12,942 nucleotides of DNA. Origin: Frankiales bacterium (GTDB taxonomy: Bacteria > Actinomycetota > Actinomycetes > Mycobacteriales > SCTD01). Positions 1 to 5,910 of the stretch are shown one piece after another (the stretch's first letter is position 1; each line of letters starts with the position of its first letter). Position numbers and translations under genes: made by a program. Below the pieces are notes generated by a model, which saw only the letters and a program-made list of their open reading frames with translations, ran no database searches and was not told where the DNA came from. Location: contig JAOPWK010000097.1 of the NCBI GenBank assembly GCA_025965735.1, positions 1-12,942 of the forward strand. Reading direction: 5' to 3'.

Positions 1-1
1 C

Positions 2-1135
2 TCATGCCAGCAGCAGACGGCTGATGATCATCTTCTGGATCTCCGTAGTCCCGCCGCCGATGCTCGTCAACTTGGCGTCACGCAGCGCCCGCTCGGCAGG
101 GAAGTCGCGTAGGTAGCCGTAGCCGCCGTGGATCTGGATCGCCTCGAGCGCGTTCTCGACGACGAGCTTGCCGGTGATCGCCTTGGCGACGCTGGCCTCG
201 AGCATGTGGTCCTTGCCCGTCTGCTTCAGCCAGGCGGCCTTGTACACGGCGTTCCGGCAGACCTGGTAGTTGATCTCCATCTCGGCGAGCTTGTGCGCCA
301 CGGCTTGGAAGTGCGCGATCGGCTTGCCGAACTGCTGCCGCTCCTTGGCGTACCTGATCGTCCCGTCGATGGTGGCTCGCATGCCGCCGATGGTGGCGGC
401 CATCATCACGGTGCGCTCCCACGAGAAGCACTCGAACGCGACCCGCCACAGCGCCTCGCCCTCGACGGACAGCATGGACGTCGCCGGTACGCGGCAGTCC
501 TGCAGGTGGATCTCGGCGGTCGGCGAGGACCTGCAGCCCATCTTGTCCAGCTCACGGCCGACGACGAAGCCTGGCGTCGTGGTGTCGACGACGAAGGCTG
601 AGGGACCCTTCTCGGTCTTCGCCAACACGGTGCAGACGTCGGCGATCGGTCCGTTGGTGATGAAGATCTTGGTGCCGTTGAGGACGAAGTCGTCACCCTC
701 GCGAACGGCAGTCGTACGGATGGCGCCGGCGTCGGATCCGGCCTCCGGCTCCGTGGAAGCCCAGGCGCCGATGAGCGAGCCGTCGCACAGCCCGGGCAGC
801 CAGCGCTGCTGCAGCTCGGGGGTGCCGTGCAGCCAGATCGGGACGCTGCCGATGACCCAGTGCGCGCCGAGGCTGAGCCCCAGCCCACCATCGTGCCCGC
901 CCTCGGCGAGCGCCTCGTTGACGAGGCAGCAGTCGATGATCGACCCGCCGGAACCGCCCAGGTCCTCGGGGATCGGCATCCCGGCTACGCCTGCCGCGGC
1001 GAGCTGCTTCCAGACGTCGGGGTCCCAGCGCCCGTCCTTGTCGCGCTGCGCCGCCCCTGGCGCGACCACTTCGGCAGCCAGCCGCTTCATCGAGGCGTAG
1101 AGCTGTTCCTGCTCGGGCGTGATCGAGAAGTCCAC
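2..1135 (-). CDS. Acyl-CoA dehydrogenase (IVD/LCAD-like active-site type)
   Basis: FAD-dependent flavoenzyme that oxidises an acyl-CoA to the 2,3-enoyl-CoA in the cytosol (fatty acid or branched-chain catabolism). The 377-residue length is normal and the gene is complete. Visible family signatures: the flavin/substrate motif WASTEPEAGSDAG (about 125-137), FITNGPIADV (158-167), RQQFGKPIAHFQ (266-277) and the C-terminal QIHGGYGYLRDFPAER (334-349). The usual C-terminal catalytic Glu of the IYEGT motif is replaced (IGGGT, Gly361). That pattern is seen in isovaleryl- and long-chain acyl-CoA dehydrogenases, where the base sits earlier. Glu240 in SWERTVM is in that place, so I infer it is the catalytic base. 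The GTG start gives the expected N-terminus MDFSITPEQEQL. No ribosome binding site precedes it, but a TAGCAT -10 box lies 6 nt upstream, pointing to a leaderless transcript. The exact acyl substrate cannot be told. Confidence 0.93.
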   Translation of the reverse strand: MDFSITPEQEQLYASMKRLAAEVVAPGAAQRDKDGRWDPDVWKQLAAAGVAGMPIPEDLGGSGGSIIDCCLVNEALAEGGHDGGLGLSLGAHWVIGSVPIWLHGTPELQQRWLPGLCDGSLIGAWASTEPEAGSDAGAIRTTAVREGDDFVLNGTKIFITNGPIADVCTVLAKTEKGPSAFVVDTTTPGFVVGRELDKMGCRSSPTAEIHLQDCRVPATSMLSVEGEALWRVAFECFSWERTVMMAATIGGMRATIDGTIRYAKERQQFGKPIAHFQAVAHKLAEMEINYQVCRNAVYKAAWLKQTGKDHMLEASVAKAITGKLVVENALEAIQIHGGYGYLRDFPAERALRDAKLTSIGGGTTEIQKMIISRLLLA

Positions 1136-1141
1136 GGCCGG

Positions 1142-1147
1142 ATGCTA
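1142..1147 (-). promoter_or_regulatory. -10 box of a leaderless promoter for the acyl-CoA dehydrogenase
   Basis: Reading the minus strand, TAGCAT (fits TANNNT) is followed by 6 nt, CCGGCC, and then the GTG start. A transcript would therefore begin at or next to the start codon, which agrees with the lack of a Shine-Dalgarno sequence. No convincing -35 is seen 17-18 nt upstream. It lies in the 37-nt gap after the esterase gene, so this dehydrogenase may be transcribed separately from the genes upstream. Confidence 0.5.
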
Positions 1148-1172
1148 ACGGTCGTTCACAAGCCGGCCACGG

Positions 1173-2036
1173 TCAGGAGACCCGCGGGTGGTCCCGTACC
1201 CAGGCCCAGGCGGCTCCAGAGGCGTCGAAGCCGTGCTTCGTGCGGTCCATCCACGTATGACCGACGGCAGGGACGACGCGGACCTCCACCTCCGCCCCCG
1301 ACGCACGGAACGGCTCCAAGGACTGCTCCACCGGCGGGAAGGTGACGCGGAGCCGCGGATTCAGCCCGCCCGCAAGAGGAACCTCGGCGTCCGCACCGCC
1401 GTGCAGCGCCAGCACCGGCGTGGCGCCCGCTCGTGTGCAGGAGGCGATGAGCGGGCTGGCGACCGCGACAACGCTGGCGAGGAGGTGTGGGCGCTCGCAG
1501 GCGTACCGCAGCGCCATCATCCCGCCGTTGGAGGCGCCCACGACGGCGATCCGCTGCGGGTCCACGTCGGTGCGCTCGCGTGCGAGCGCCACCACCTCGT
1601 CGAGGAAGGCGACGTCGTCCACGCCCTCGCCCGCACCGGGGGCGCAGCAGGTGCCGGCGTTCCAGGAGCCGCCGGCACCGCCAGGGAAGGCGACGACGAA
1701 GCCGTGCTCGTCAGCCAGCGCCTCGAAGCGGCTGTACGCGCGGATGCTGCTGGGCTGCTGGCTGTGGGCGTGGAGGGCGACGACGAGCGGCGCTGGCCCG
1801 AGCAGGCCGTCCGGCACGTGCAGCACGAAGGCACGCTGCGTGCCGCGGTAGGCGGCGCTGGTAGGGACCACCTCGGTGGAGCCCGGTTGCGACGGGCGCA
1901 GGACGGGAGCAGCCATCGTCGGTGCGGGTGGCGGAGGCGCCACTTCGCGGGCCGTCGCCGAAGAGGCCGCCTGGAAGCCCCCGAACAGGCACAGCGCGGC
2001 GCCGCCGACGAGCAGCAGCGGGCGCCACAGCCGCAT
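1173..2036 (-). CDS. Secreted PHB-depolymerase/LpqC-like alpha/beta-hydrolase
   Basis: 287 residues. An N-terminal hydrophobic segment (residues 5-20, RPLLLVGGAALCLFGG) and a Pro-rich stretch (about 33-50) indicate export or membrane anchoring. The catalytic domain runs from about residue 60 to the end. It shows the nucleophile motif GASNGG with Ser169, a probable acid Asp216 in LHGGAD and His260 in VGHTW, the triad of the esterase_phb/feruloyl-esterase/LpqC group. FPGGAGGSWNAG followed by CCAPGAG and VDDVAFLDEVV are also typical of this group, and Cys130/131 could form disulfides. It would hydrolyse an ester bond outside the membrane. The substrate is unknown; polyhydroxyalkanoate is only the family name. 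The ATG lies 2 nt after the stop of the 33-residue membrane peptide, with AGGGGC upstream, so translation is probably coupled to it. Its place after the surface-protein genes suggests an envelope role (inference). Confidence 0.87.
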   Translation of the reverse strand: MRLWRPLLLVGGAALCLFGGFQAASSATAREVAPPPPAPTMAAPVLRPSQPGSTEVVPTSAAYRGTQRAFVLHVPDGLLGPAPLVVALHAHSQQPSSIRAYSRFEALADEHGFVVAFPGGAGGSWNAGTCCAPGAGEGVDDVAFLDEVVALARERTDVDPQRIAVVGASNGGMMALRYACERPHLLASVVAVASPLIASCTRAGATPVLALHGGADAEVPLAGGLNPRLRVTFPPVEQSLEPFRASGAEVEVRVVPAVGHTWMDRTKHGFDASGAAWAWVRDHPRVS

Positions 2037-2038
2037 CG

Positions 2039-2140
2039 CTAGCGCTGCCCCTGGTACAGCTTGTAGACCACGTACACCGAGAACCAGGCGATGAAGGCGA
2101 ACACCAGCACCAGGATGCCGGTGTAGACGATCTCGAGCAC
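2039..2140 (-). CDS. 33-residue single-pass membrane peptide
   Basis: Small gene with a GTG start preceded by GGAAGG at 8-nt spacing, much better than any start further upstream. The peptide begins VLEIVYTGILVLVFAFIA and is almost wholly one hydrophobic helix (residues 3-27), ending in the basic tail YKLYQGQR. The positive tail suggests N-out/C-in orientation. It lies 32 nt after the DUF916-like gene and 2 nt before the esterase, so it is probably translated as part of that minus-strand operon. I recognise no family. By analogy with other tiny membrane proteins it might help anchor or assemble a neighbour, but this is inference. Codon use is ordinary for the window. Confidence 0.66.
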   Translation of the reverse strand: MLEIVYTGILVLVFAFIAWFSVYVVYKLYQGQR

Positions 2141-2172
2141 GTGGTCAGCCTTCCGCGGTAGGTGCCCCGAGT

Positions 2173-3204
2173 CTACGCAGCGGCCGGAGCTTCCCCGTCC
2201 TCCTCGTCCTTGGCCCGCCTCCGCCACAGGACGAGCAGCAGCAGGAGCGCCGCGAGGCTGAAGATCCCGACCGCGACGGGGATGACGAAGCCCGGGTCCT
2301 CGCGCAGCGGGAGGTTCTTCGCCCGTACCGGCGAGGCTTGCTCACCTGCCGCGTCGGGGAAGGTGATGGTGCCCTCTGCCCGCCGCTCGAGCAGGCCGCT
2401 CTTCAGCGCCAGAGTGGCCAGCCAAGGGCCGCCACGTATGGCGTCATCCAGCGGCACCGTCACGGGTGCCGACTGGCCGACGCCCAACGTCGTGCCCAGT
2501 TCGGCGGCGAAGGGGCCACCGGAGAGCCCCCCCGGCCCGGCCGACAGCGACAGCTCCCCCGACATGTCAAGGGCGCGGCTACCCGTGTTGGTGACGCGGG
2601 CCAAGACGGCCGGCTTCCCGTCGTCCCGTCGGACCGCCTGGAGCGAATCGACCGTGAAGTCGCTCGGCTGCTCCCCGCCCGGTCCGACGTCGAGGTAGAC
2701 GCGGATGCCGGCGCGGCTCTTGGCCTGTACGGTCGCGCCCTGTCCCGCCACTTCGGCGAAGATCAACGCGTAGCCCTCACCGACCTGCGCGTCGCGCGGC
2801 ACCTTGAAGATCGCGGTCGCCACACCTGCCTGTCCCGCCGGCAGCGTCAGCGACGACGGCTGGACAGTGATGCTGCGGCTGACGTCGTTGATGGCGCGAC
2901 CGTCGGCCGGCAGGAACGAGCCGTTCGCCACTGTGGCGGCACTGGCGTAGAGCTCCGCGGTGATGCTGCCCGCGGTGCCGTTGCAGACCTGGAACTGACG
3001 ACGGAAGGTGGCGCCGGGCGCCACGTGGTCGATGACGTAGGACTGCGCCCGCGGATCCTCGGCCCGCTCCTGCGGGAACTGCAGCAGCCCGATGCCGATG
3101 CCGGGCGGGCACCCCTCCGACTCGACCGCCTGGGTCGCCGCCGCCGGAGGGAGCAGCACCCACAGCAGTGCCGCAAGGACGAGGTGGACCCGTCTAGCTG
3201 ACAC
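2173..3204 (-). CDS. DUF916-like (WxL-partner) surface protein with C-terminal membrane anchor
   Basis: 343 residues. A signal peptide spans residues 1-23 (ARRVHLVLAALLWVLLPP, then AAA). A beta-rich extracellular region follows with PGATFRRQFQVCNGTAGSI (63-81), ASAATVANGSF (88-97) and LTLPAGQAGVATAIFKVP (119-136). This resembles the DUF916 / WxL-protein peptidoglycan domain of Gram-positive WxL clusters. A second beta domain covers about 180-285. One transmembrane helix (305-327) and a charged cytoplasmic tail (WRRRAKDEEDGE) end the protein. Cys32 and Cys74 are the only cysteines and may pair. The GTG start overlaps the end of the WxL-like gene by 11 nt, so the two are almost certainly co-translated and functionally linked. 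Expected role: membrane-held partner that links the WxL-like protein to the cell wall. The DUF916 assignment is from pattern, not a profile search. Confidence 0.75.
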   Translation of the reverse strand: MSARRVHLVLAALLWVLLPPAAATQAVESEGCPPGIGIGLLQFPQERAEDPRAQSYVIDHVAPGATFRRQFQVCNGTAGSITAELYASAATVANGSFLPADGRAINDVSRSITVQPSSLTLPAGQAGVATAIFKVPRDAQVGEGYALIFAEVAGQGATVQAKSRAGIRVYLDVGPGGEQPSDFTVDSLQAVRRDDGKPAVLARVTNTGSRALDMSGELSLSAGPGGLSGGPFAAELGTTLGVGQSAPVTVPLDDAIRGGPWLATLALKSGLLERRAEGTITFPDAAGEQASPVRAKNLPLREDPGFVIPVAVGIFSLAALLLLLVLWRRRAKDEEDGEAPAAA

Positions 3205-3727
3205 TCTGCGTGACGATACCGGTGTAGATGCCCTGCGTCTTGCCTGTGGTAGGGATCTTCACCGTGGTCGTGAAGGCGGCCGTGTTGACGTTGGTGCGGG
3301 ACGTGGCCGTCAGAAGGTCCTTGCTGGTGTTGGCCAGCGGGAGCGGAGTGCTCGCCGTGAACTCCCCCGCGATGGTCACCAGGCCGGGCACCGTCGACTC
3401 AACATCCCCCGTGTAGGCCGTCATGGTGCTGGCCGGGATCTTCTGGTCGTTGCTCGGGTCGGTGACGCCGGCCATCTTCAGATCCTCAGCCGCGATGGTG
3501 ACCGTCCAGCCCGTACCGGACAGGCGCAGGTCGCTCACGACGGACGCAATCGTGGCCGTCGCAGGGTCGCCAGGGGTAACGACCGCAAGCGGCGCGGCGA
3601 TGGACAGCGTCGGGTTCGCCAGGCCGACCGGCAGGGTGACCAGGGCACTGTCGGCCTGCGCCGGCTGGGCCACGAGTGCGACAGCCACAGCGGCGACCGC
3701 TGAGGTGCAGATGAGGGCCTTGCGCAT
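3194..3727 (-). CDS. WxL-like secreted surface protein
   Basis: 177 residues from the chosen ATG, which has GGAG 7 nt upstream; the reading frame opens 13 codons earlier without a better site. The signal peptide is MRKALICTS to about residue 25 (VAQPAQA, cut before DSALV). The mature part has a WxL-domain shape: a proximal tryptophan motif GTGWTVTI (Trp74), IPASTMTAYTG (98-107), a PLPLANTS segment and the C-terminal GKTQGIYTGIVTQSVS. In Firmicutes WxL proteins that end reads roughly Y-x-G/A-x-x-TWTL; here the distal Trp is missing (TQSV), so wall binding may differ. WxL domains bind peptidoglycan non-covalently at the surface. It is translationally coupled to the DUF916-like gene. Its upstream region carries repeated GTGACTA and a CTAGTCCTGA element shared with the SipW-type subunit gene. 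Confidence 0.72.
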   Translation of the reverse strand: MRKALICTSAVAAVAVALVAQPAQADSALVTLPVGLANPTLSIAAPLAVVTPGDPATATIASVVSDLRLSGTGWTVTIAAEDLKMAGVTDPSNDQKIPASTMTAYTGDVESTVPGLVTIAGEFTASTPLPLANTSKDLLTATSRTNVNTAAFTTTVKIPTTGKTQGIYTGIVTQSVS

Positions 3728-3817
3728 GACGGCTCCAGTAGCTCTGCGGGCTGGGCCCGCTGTCACTCCGTGTGACTACATCAGAGGTGTCGGACCGTCC
3801 CGCAGCGCAGGACATGA

Positions 3818-3827
3818 CTAGTCCTGA
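3818..3827. promoter_or_regulatory. Shared element CTAGTCCTGA, copy 1
   Basis: The same 10-mer occurs at 5800-5809. This copy lies about 90 bp upstream of the WxL-like start, with GTGACTA at 3833-3839 close by. The second copy lies about 75 bp upstream of the SipW-type subunit start, with GTGACTA at 5845-5851. A common regulator of the surface module is inferred. Confidence 0.35.
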
Positions 3828-3937
3828 TGGTTGTGACTACGCCGTCCGGCGCATTCACGCTCGGGAGTTGTCCCGCTTCGCCCGGGTCTGCGCCGCCGCG
3901 CCGCCGTCTCCCTTCGTGTGCGCGGCCTGAGCGGGGG

Positions 3938-3953
3938 AGGTTCCGGGGAACCT
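3938..3953. repeat. Inverted repeat, 7-bp arms
   Basis: AGGTTCC-GG-GGAACCT, a perfect inverted repeat with a 2-nt centre, about 100 bp upstream of the plus-strand start. The tight spacing favours a protein-binding site over an RNA hairpin. No regulator can be assigned. Confidence 0.4.
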
Positions 3954-3971
3954 GATGACCAGGCGCTCGCG

Positions 3972-3987
3972 ACCAGGTGCACCTGGT
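3972..3987. promoter_or_regulatory. Perfect 16-bp palindrome, candidate operator
   Basis: ACCAGGTGCACCTGGT is a perfect palindrome overlapping the -35-like GTGACA of the plus-strand gene that starts at 4052. An extra half-site-like GACCAGG lies just upstream (about 3957-3963). The position fits a repressor operator. A palindrome this long could occur by chance about once in a GC-rich window of this size, so function is unproven. Confidence 0.42.
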
Positions 3988-4051
3988 GACAACCTCCAGG
4001 CTCGCCACCTACTCGCCGATTGAAGAACAACCGCTCTGCCAGGAGGACGCT

Positions 4052-4465
4052 GTGCGCCGCCCGCTGCTCGCTCTCGCGCTGCTCGCGGGCTGCGTCGCGG
4101 CGACGGTGCAGACAGCTTCCACGGCCGGCAATCAGGTGGAGGACAGCACGGCGGTGAACCGGTCCACGACGGTGACGGGCGGCACCCTCGTCTCCCTGTC
4201 GTACGACAGCAGCGCCGGCACGATCACCACGGTGACCCCGAGGCTGCGCGGTACCGGCCTGCTCCAGACCCTGACGATCCCGAAGCCGGTCACGGCCCGC
4301 TTCGGCGTGCCGACTGCGCCGTCCGTTGCCTGCACCCCTGGCGTCTTCACGCTCCTGAGCGGGCTCGGGCTGTCCGGGACATACGAGGCCACCTACACCT
4401 GCAACGTGGCGGCACTGCTCCAGCCCTCGGATCGGCCGCAGCCACTGACGATCGCGGTGGGCTAA
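4052..4465 (+). CDS. Small secreted protein or lipoprotein, distant paralogue of the SipW-type subunit
   Basis: 137 residues from a GTG start with a perfect AGGAGG 5 nt upstream; the open frame extends further 5' but has no comparable site. The N-terminus MRRPLLALALLAGC has a lipobox-like LAGC (Cys14). It could be a very short lipoprotein signal, or part of an ordinary or SipW-type signal continuing to AATVQTASTAG. The mature part is Thr/Ser/Val-rich and beta-like. It shares a layout with the 5340-5726 protein: C-x-PG (Cys94; NACVPG in the other), a second cysteine in TYTCNV (Cys117; TVCTFTV in the other) and a final L-T-(V/I). I infer distant homology. It is the only plus-strand gene in this part, and its TAA overlaps the TAG of the convergent signal peptidase gene by 2 nt. 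Function unknown; probably exposed on the surface. Confidence 0.68.
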   Translation: MRRPLLALALLAGCVAATVQTASTAGNQVEDSTAVNRSTTVTGGTLVSLSYDSSAGTITTVTPRLRGTGLLQTLTIPKPVTARFGVPTAPSVACTPGVFTLLSGLGLSGTYEATYTCNVAALLQPSDRPQPLTIAVG

Positions 4466-5265
4466 CCCAACTTCAGCAGCTTGCCCAGGTCGACACCGTG
4501 CGACGGCTGCACGCTCTGGCGACGGGGCCGCGGCAGCAGCGCGACAACGTCCGGGTCGACGCCGTACTGCCAGTCGCGTCCTGAGCCCACCTCCGGGGCC
4601 TGCTCCACCTCGACGGCGTACCGGTACACGAGCGAGCCGTCGTGAACCCAACTCTCGCCGGAGGCCCCGTCGCGCAGCACCGGCCGGCCGTAGCGCGCGG
4701 CAACGCGATGCAGGTCGGCCTCGTTCAGCAGCTCCGCCACCACGGCACTCTCGGGAACGCGGAAGGCGCCGACGGCCACGACCAGCGGCTCCTCGGCGGC
4801 GGTCGCGGCCGGCACCGCCGCGGGCTCCTTGCGACGGTCGGAGAACAACAGGTACAGCGCCCCCACGACGACGAGCACGTTGACGGGCTTGAACAGCCAC
4901 GAGACCACGCGACCCACACCCGGAACGCGCAGCGCGAGCTTGCCCAGCAGTTGCTCGTCCCGCACCCGGTCCGGGTCGACGAAGTCGTTGTTGTCCCCCT
5001 GGAACGTGTAGATGCCGTCCTTCTCCGTCAGCACGCGGTGCATGACGGTCTGCTTGATCACGTCGCTGCGGTAGGCGACCACGTCGCCCACCCGGTACTC
5101 GGGGGCGGTGCGGAGCACGGCGAGATCACCAGCCTGGAACATCGGCTCCATGCTCGTCCCGCTGGTGAGGACGTACGTCATCGTGCCGCCCCAGCGTTGA
5201 GGCCACAGCGCGACCGCCGCAACGACGAGCAGCACCCACGCAACCGCGTGGATGCTGCGCCTCAT
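4462..5265 (-). CDS. SipW/ER-type signal peptidase I with C-terminal extension
   Basis: 267-residue membrane protease that removes signal peptides from exported proteins. The N-terminal helix is residues 7-21. The catalytic serine is Ser38 in TSGTSMEPMF. Next come AGDLAVLR and RVGDVVAYR, the box with His76 in TVMHRV (general base of the Ser-His ER/SipW class, in place of Lys) and the GDNN box (90-93). A second helix is about 119-141. After FSDRRKE comes about 120 residues (145-267) not needed for a SipW-type enzyme. By topology they would be cytoplasmic, and I do not recognise them. AGAAGGA stands 8 nt before the ATG. It lies downstream of the SipW-type signal protein, which is probably its substrate; a strong hairpin between them should lower its expression. 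In Bacillus, SipW matures TasA; a similar dedicated role is inferred here. Confidence 0.9.
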   Translation of the reverse strand: MRRSIHAVAWVLLVVAAVALWPQRWGGTMTYVLTSGTSMEPMFQAGDLAVLRTAPEYRVGDVVAYRSDVIKQTVMHRVLTEKDGIYTFQGDNNDFVDPDRVRDEQLLGKLALRVPGVGRVVSWLFKPVNVLVVVGALYLLFSDRRKEPAAVPAATAAEEPLVVAVGAFRVPESAVVAELLNEADLHRVAARYGRPVLRDGASGESWVHDGSLVYRYAVEVEQAPEVGSGRDWQYGVDPDVVALLPRPRRQSVQPSHGVDLGKLLKLG

Positions 5266-5291
5266 GACGGTGGTCCTTCTGGAACGGGCTG

Positions 5292-5324
5292 GGCGGCGGC
5301 CCGGGAAGAGTCCGGGCCGCCGCC
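5292..5324 (-). terminator. Strong hairpin between subunit and signal peptidase genes
   Basis: Perfect 13-bp GC stem (GGCGGCGGCCCGG paired with CCGGGCCGCCGCC) with a 7-nt loop, starting 16 nt after the subunit stop codon. There is no T-tract, as is common in actinobacteria. It could stop most transcripts, or protect the upstream mRNA end, and allow limited readthrough into the peptidase gene. Confidence 0.6.
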
Positions 5325-5339
5325 GTCAGCGACCGACGA

Positions 5340-5726
5340 CTACTGGTGGACGGTCAGGTCGAACCCGTCGAAGGAGGTGAGCGGAACCCCCCCGACCGGG
5401 ACCGTGAACGTACAGACCGTCTTGGCCGTGCCGCCGGCGCCAGGCACGCATGCGTTGGTCGTCACGACAGGCGTGGTGCCGTTCTTCAGCTCCAGCAGGA
5501 CGGTCTTGCCGGTCAGGTCCACGGCGTGCGTGAAGGACATCGCCGTCATCTTGCTGTTGTCGAGTGCGGCCAGCGTGTAGTTGGTGTTGGTGACCGTGAC
5601 GCCGGTGACGGCCCCGCTGCCGAAGCCCGCGGTGCTGGAGGCAATCGTGTTGCTGGCCGTGAAGGCGCCGGCACCGGACATGGCCAGGCCGGCAAGGAGA
5701 ACGACACCGAGAGTGCGCTTGCGCAT
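5340..5726 (-). CDS. Small secreted protein with SipW-type signal peptide (probable surface subunit)
   Basis: 128 residues. The N-terminus MRKRTLGVVLLAGLAMSGAG followed by AFTASNTIASS fits the SipW-dependent signal class (basic start, hydrophobic core, small residues, then an A-x-FT-x-S-like stretch). Cleavage is probably around residues 20-29. The mature part is about 100 residues, rich in Thr, Val, Ala and Gly, with two cysteines, Cys93 (NACVPG) and Cys105 (TVCTFTV), that may form a disulfide. The pattern suggests a beta-sandwich surface or fibre subunit such as the TasA/camelysin group, but there is no clear sequence match to those. GAGGA lies upstream of the ATG at good spacing. The gene directly precedes the SipW-like peptidase and is its likely substrate. 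Its upstream region carries CTAGTCCTGA and GTGACTA, as does that of the WxL-like gene. Confidence 0.74.
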   Translation of the reverse strand: MRKRTLGVVLLAGLAMSGAGAFTASNTIASSTAGFGSGAVTGVTVTNTNYTLAALDNSKMTAMSFTHAVDLTGKTVLLELKNGTTPVVTTNACVPGAGGTAKTVCTFTVPVGGVPLTSFDGFDLTVHQ

Positions 5727-5852
5727 GGGAGTTCCTCTTTCGAAGTCTTGCCAGCCGCTGGCGGGCTAGTCGCTGACAAGAGGTTCGGGCCAGCTGCATC
5801 TAGTCCTGAGGACGAGATGAGGACCATTCGCAGGACTGCTCGAAGTGACTAG
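5727..5852 (-). promoter_or_regulatory. Upstream region of the subunit-peptidase operon
   Basis: Holds CTAGTCCTGA (5800-5809, second copy of the 3818 element), GTGACTA (5845-5851) and CTAGTC at 5766-5771. This is AT-richer than the surrounding coding DNA. I cannot assign -35/-10 boxes with confidence. The region ends at the GAGGA ribosome binding site of the subunit gene. Confidence 0.4.
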
Positions 5853-5910
5853 GCCGGGTGCCGCAACCCCTGCTGCACAAGGACGAATGCCTGCCCGACT
5901 TGCCCGGAAC

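Larger units (their letters stand above)
3728..4051. promoter_or_regulatory. 324-bp divergent intergenic region with inverted repeats
   Basis: No convincing gene is present. It separates the WxL-like gene (minus) from the small plus-strand secreted protein and so should hold both promoters. Visible elements: GTCAC-TCCGT-GTGAC at 3762-3776; GTGACTA at 3772-3778 and 3833-3839; CTAGTCCTGA at 3818-3827; inverted repeat 3938-3953; 16-bp palindrome 3972-3987. For the plus-strand gene a -35-like GTGACA (3986-3991) and a weak -10 TACTCG (4010-4015) stand 18 bp apart, with AGGAGG at 4041-4046. No known riboswitch was recognised. Confidence 0.5.

Noticed and set aside
3814..3930. 38-codon plus-strand frame with three cysteines in the divergent region, considered as another leader peptide
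   Set aside because: No ribosome binding site at proper spacing, no -10 box placed for a leaderless start, and the peptide lacks the VDLCR-type core.
3938..4051. Possible riboswitch (c-di-GMP or c-di-AMP type) upstream of the exported protein
   Set aside because: Hairpins are present but none of the conserved core sequences of those classes could be recognised.
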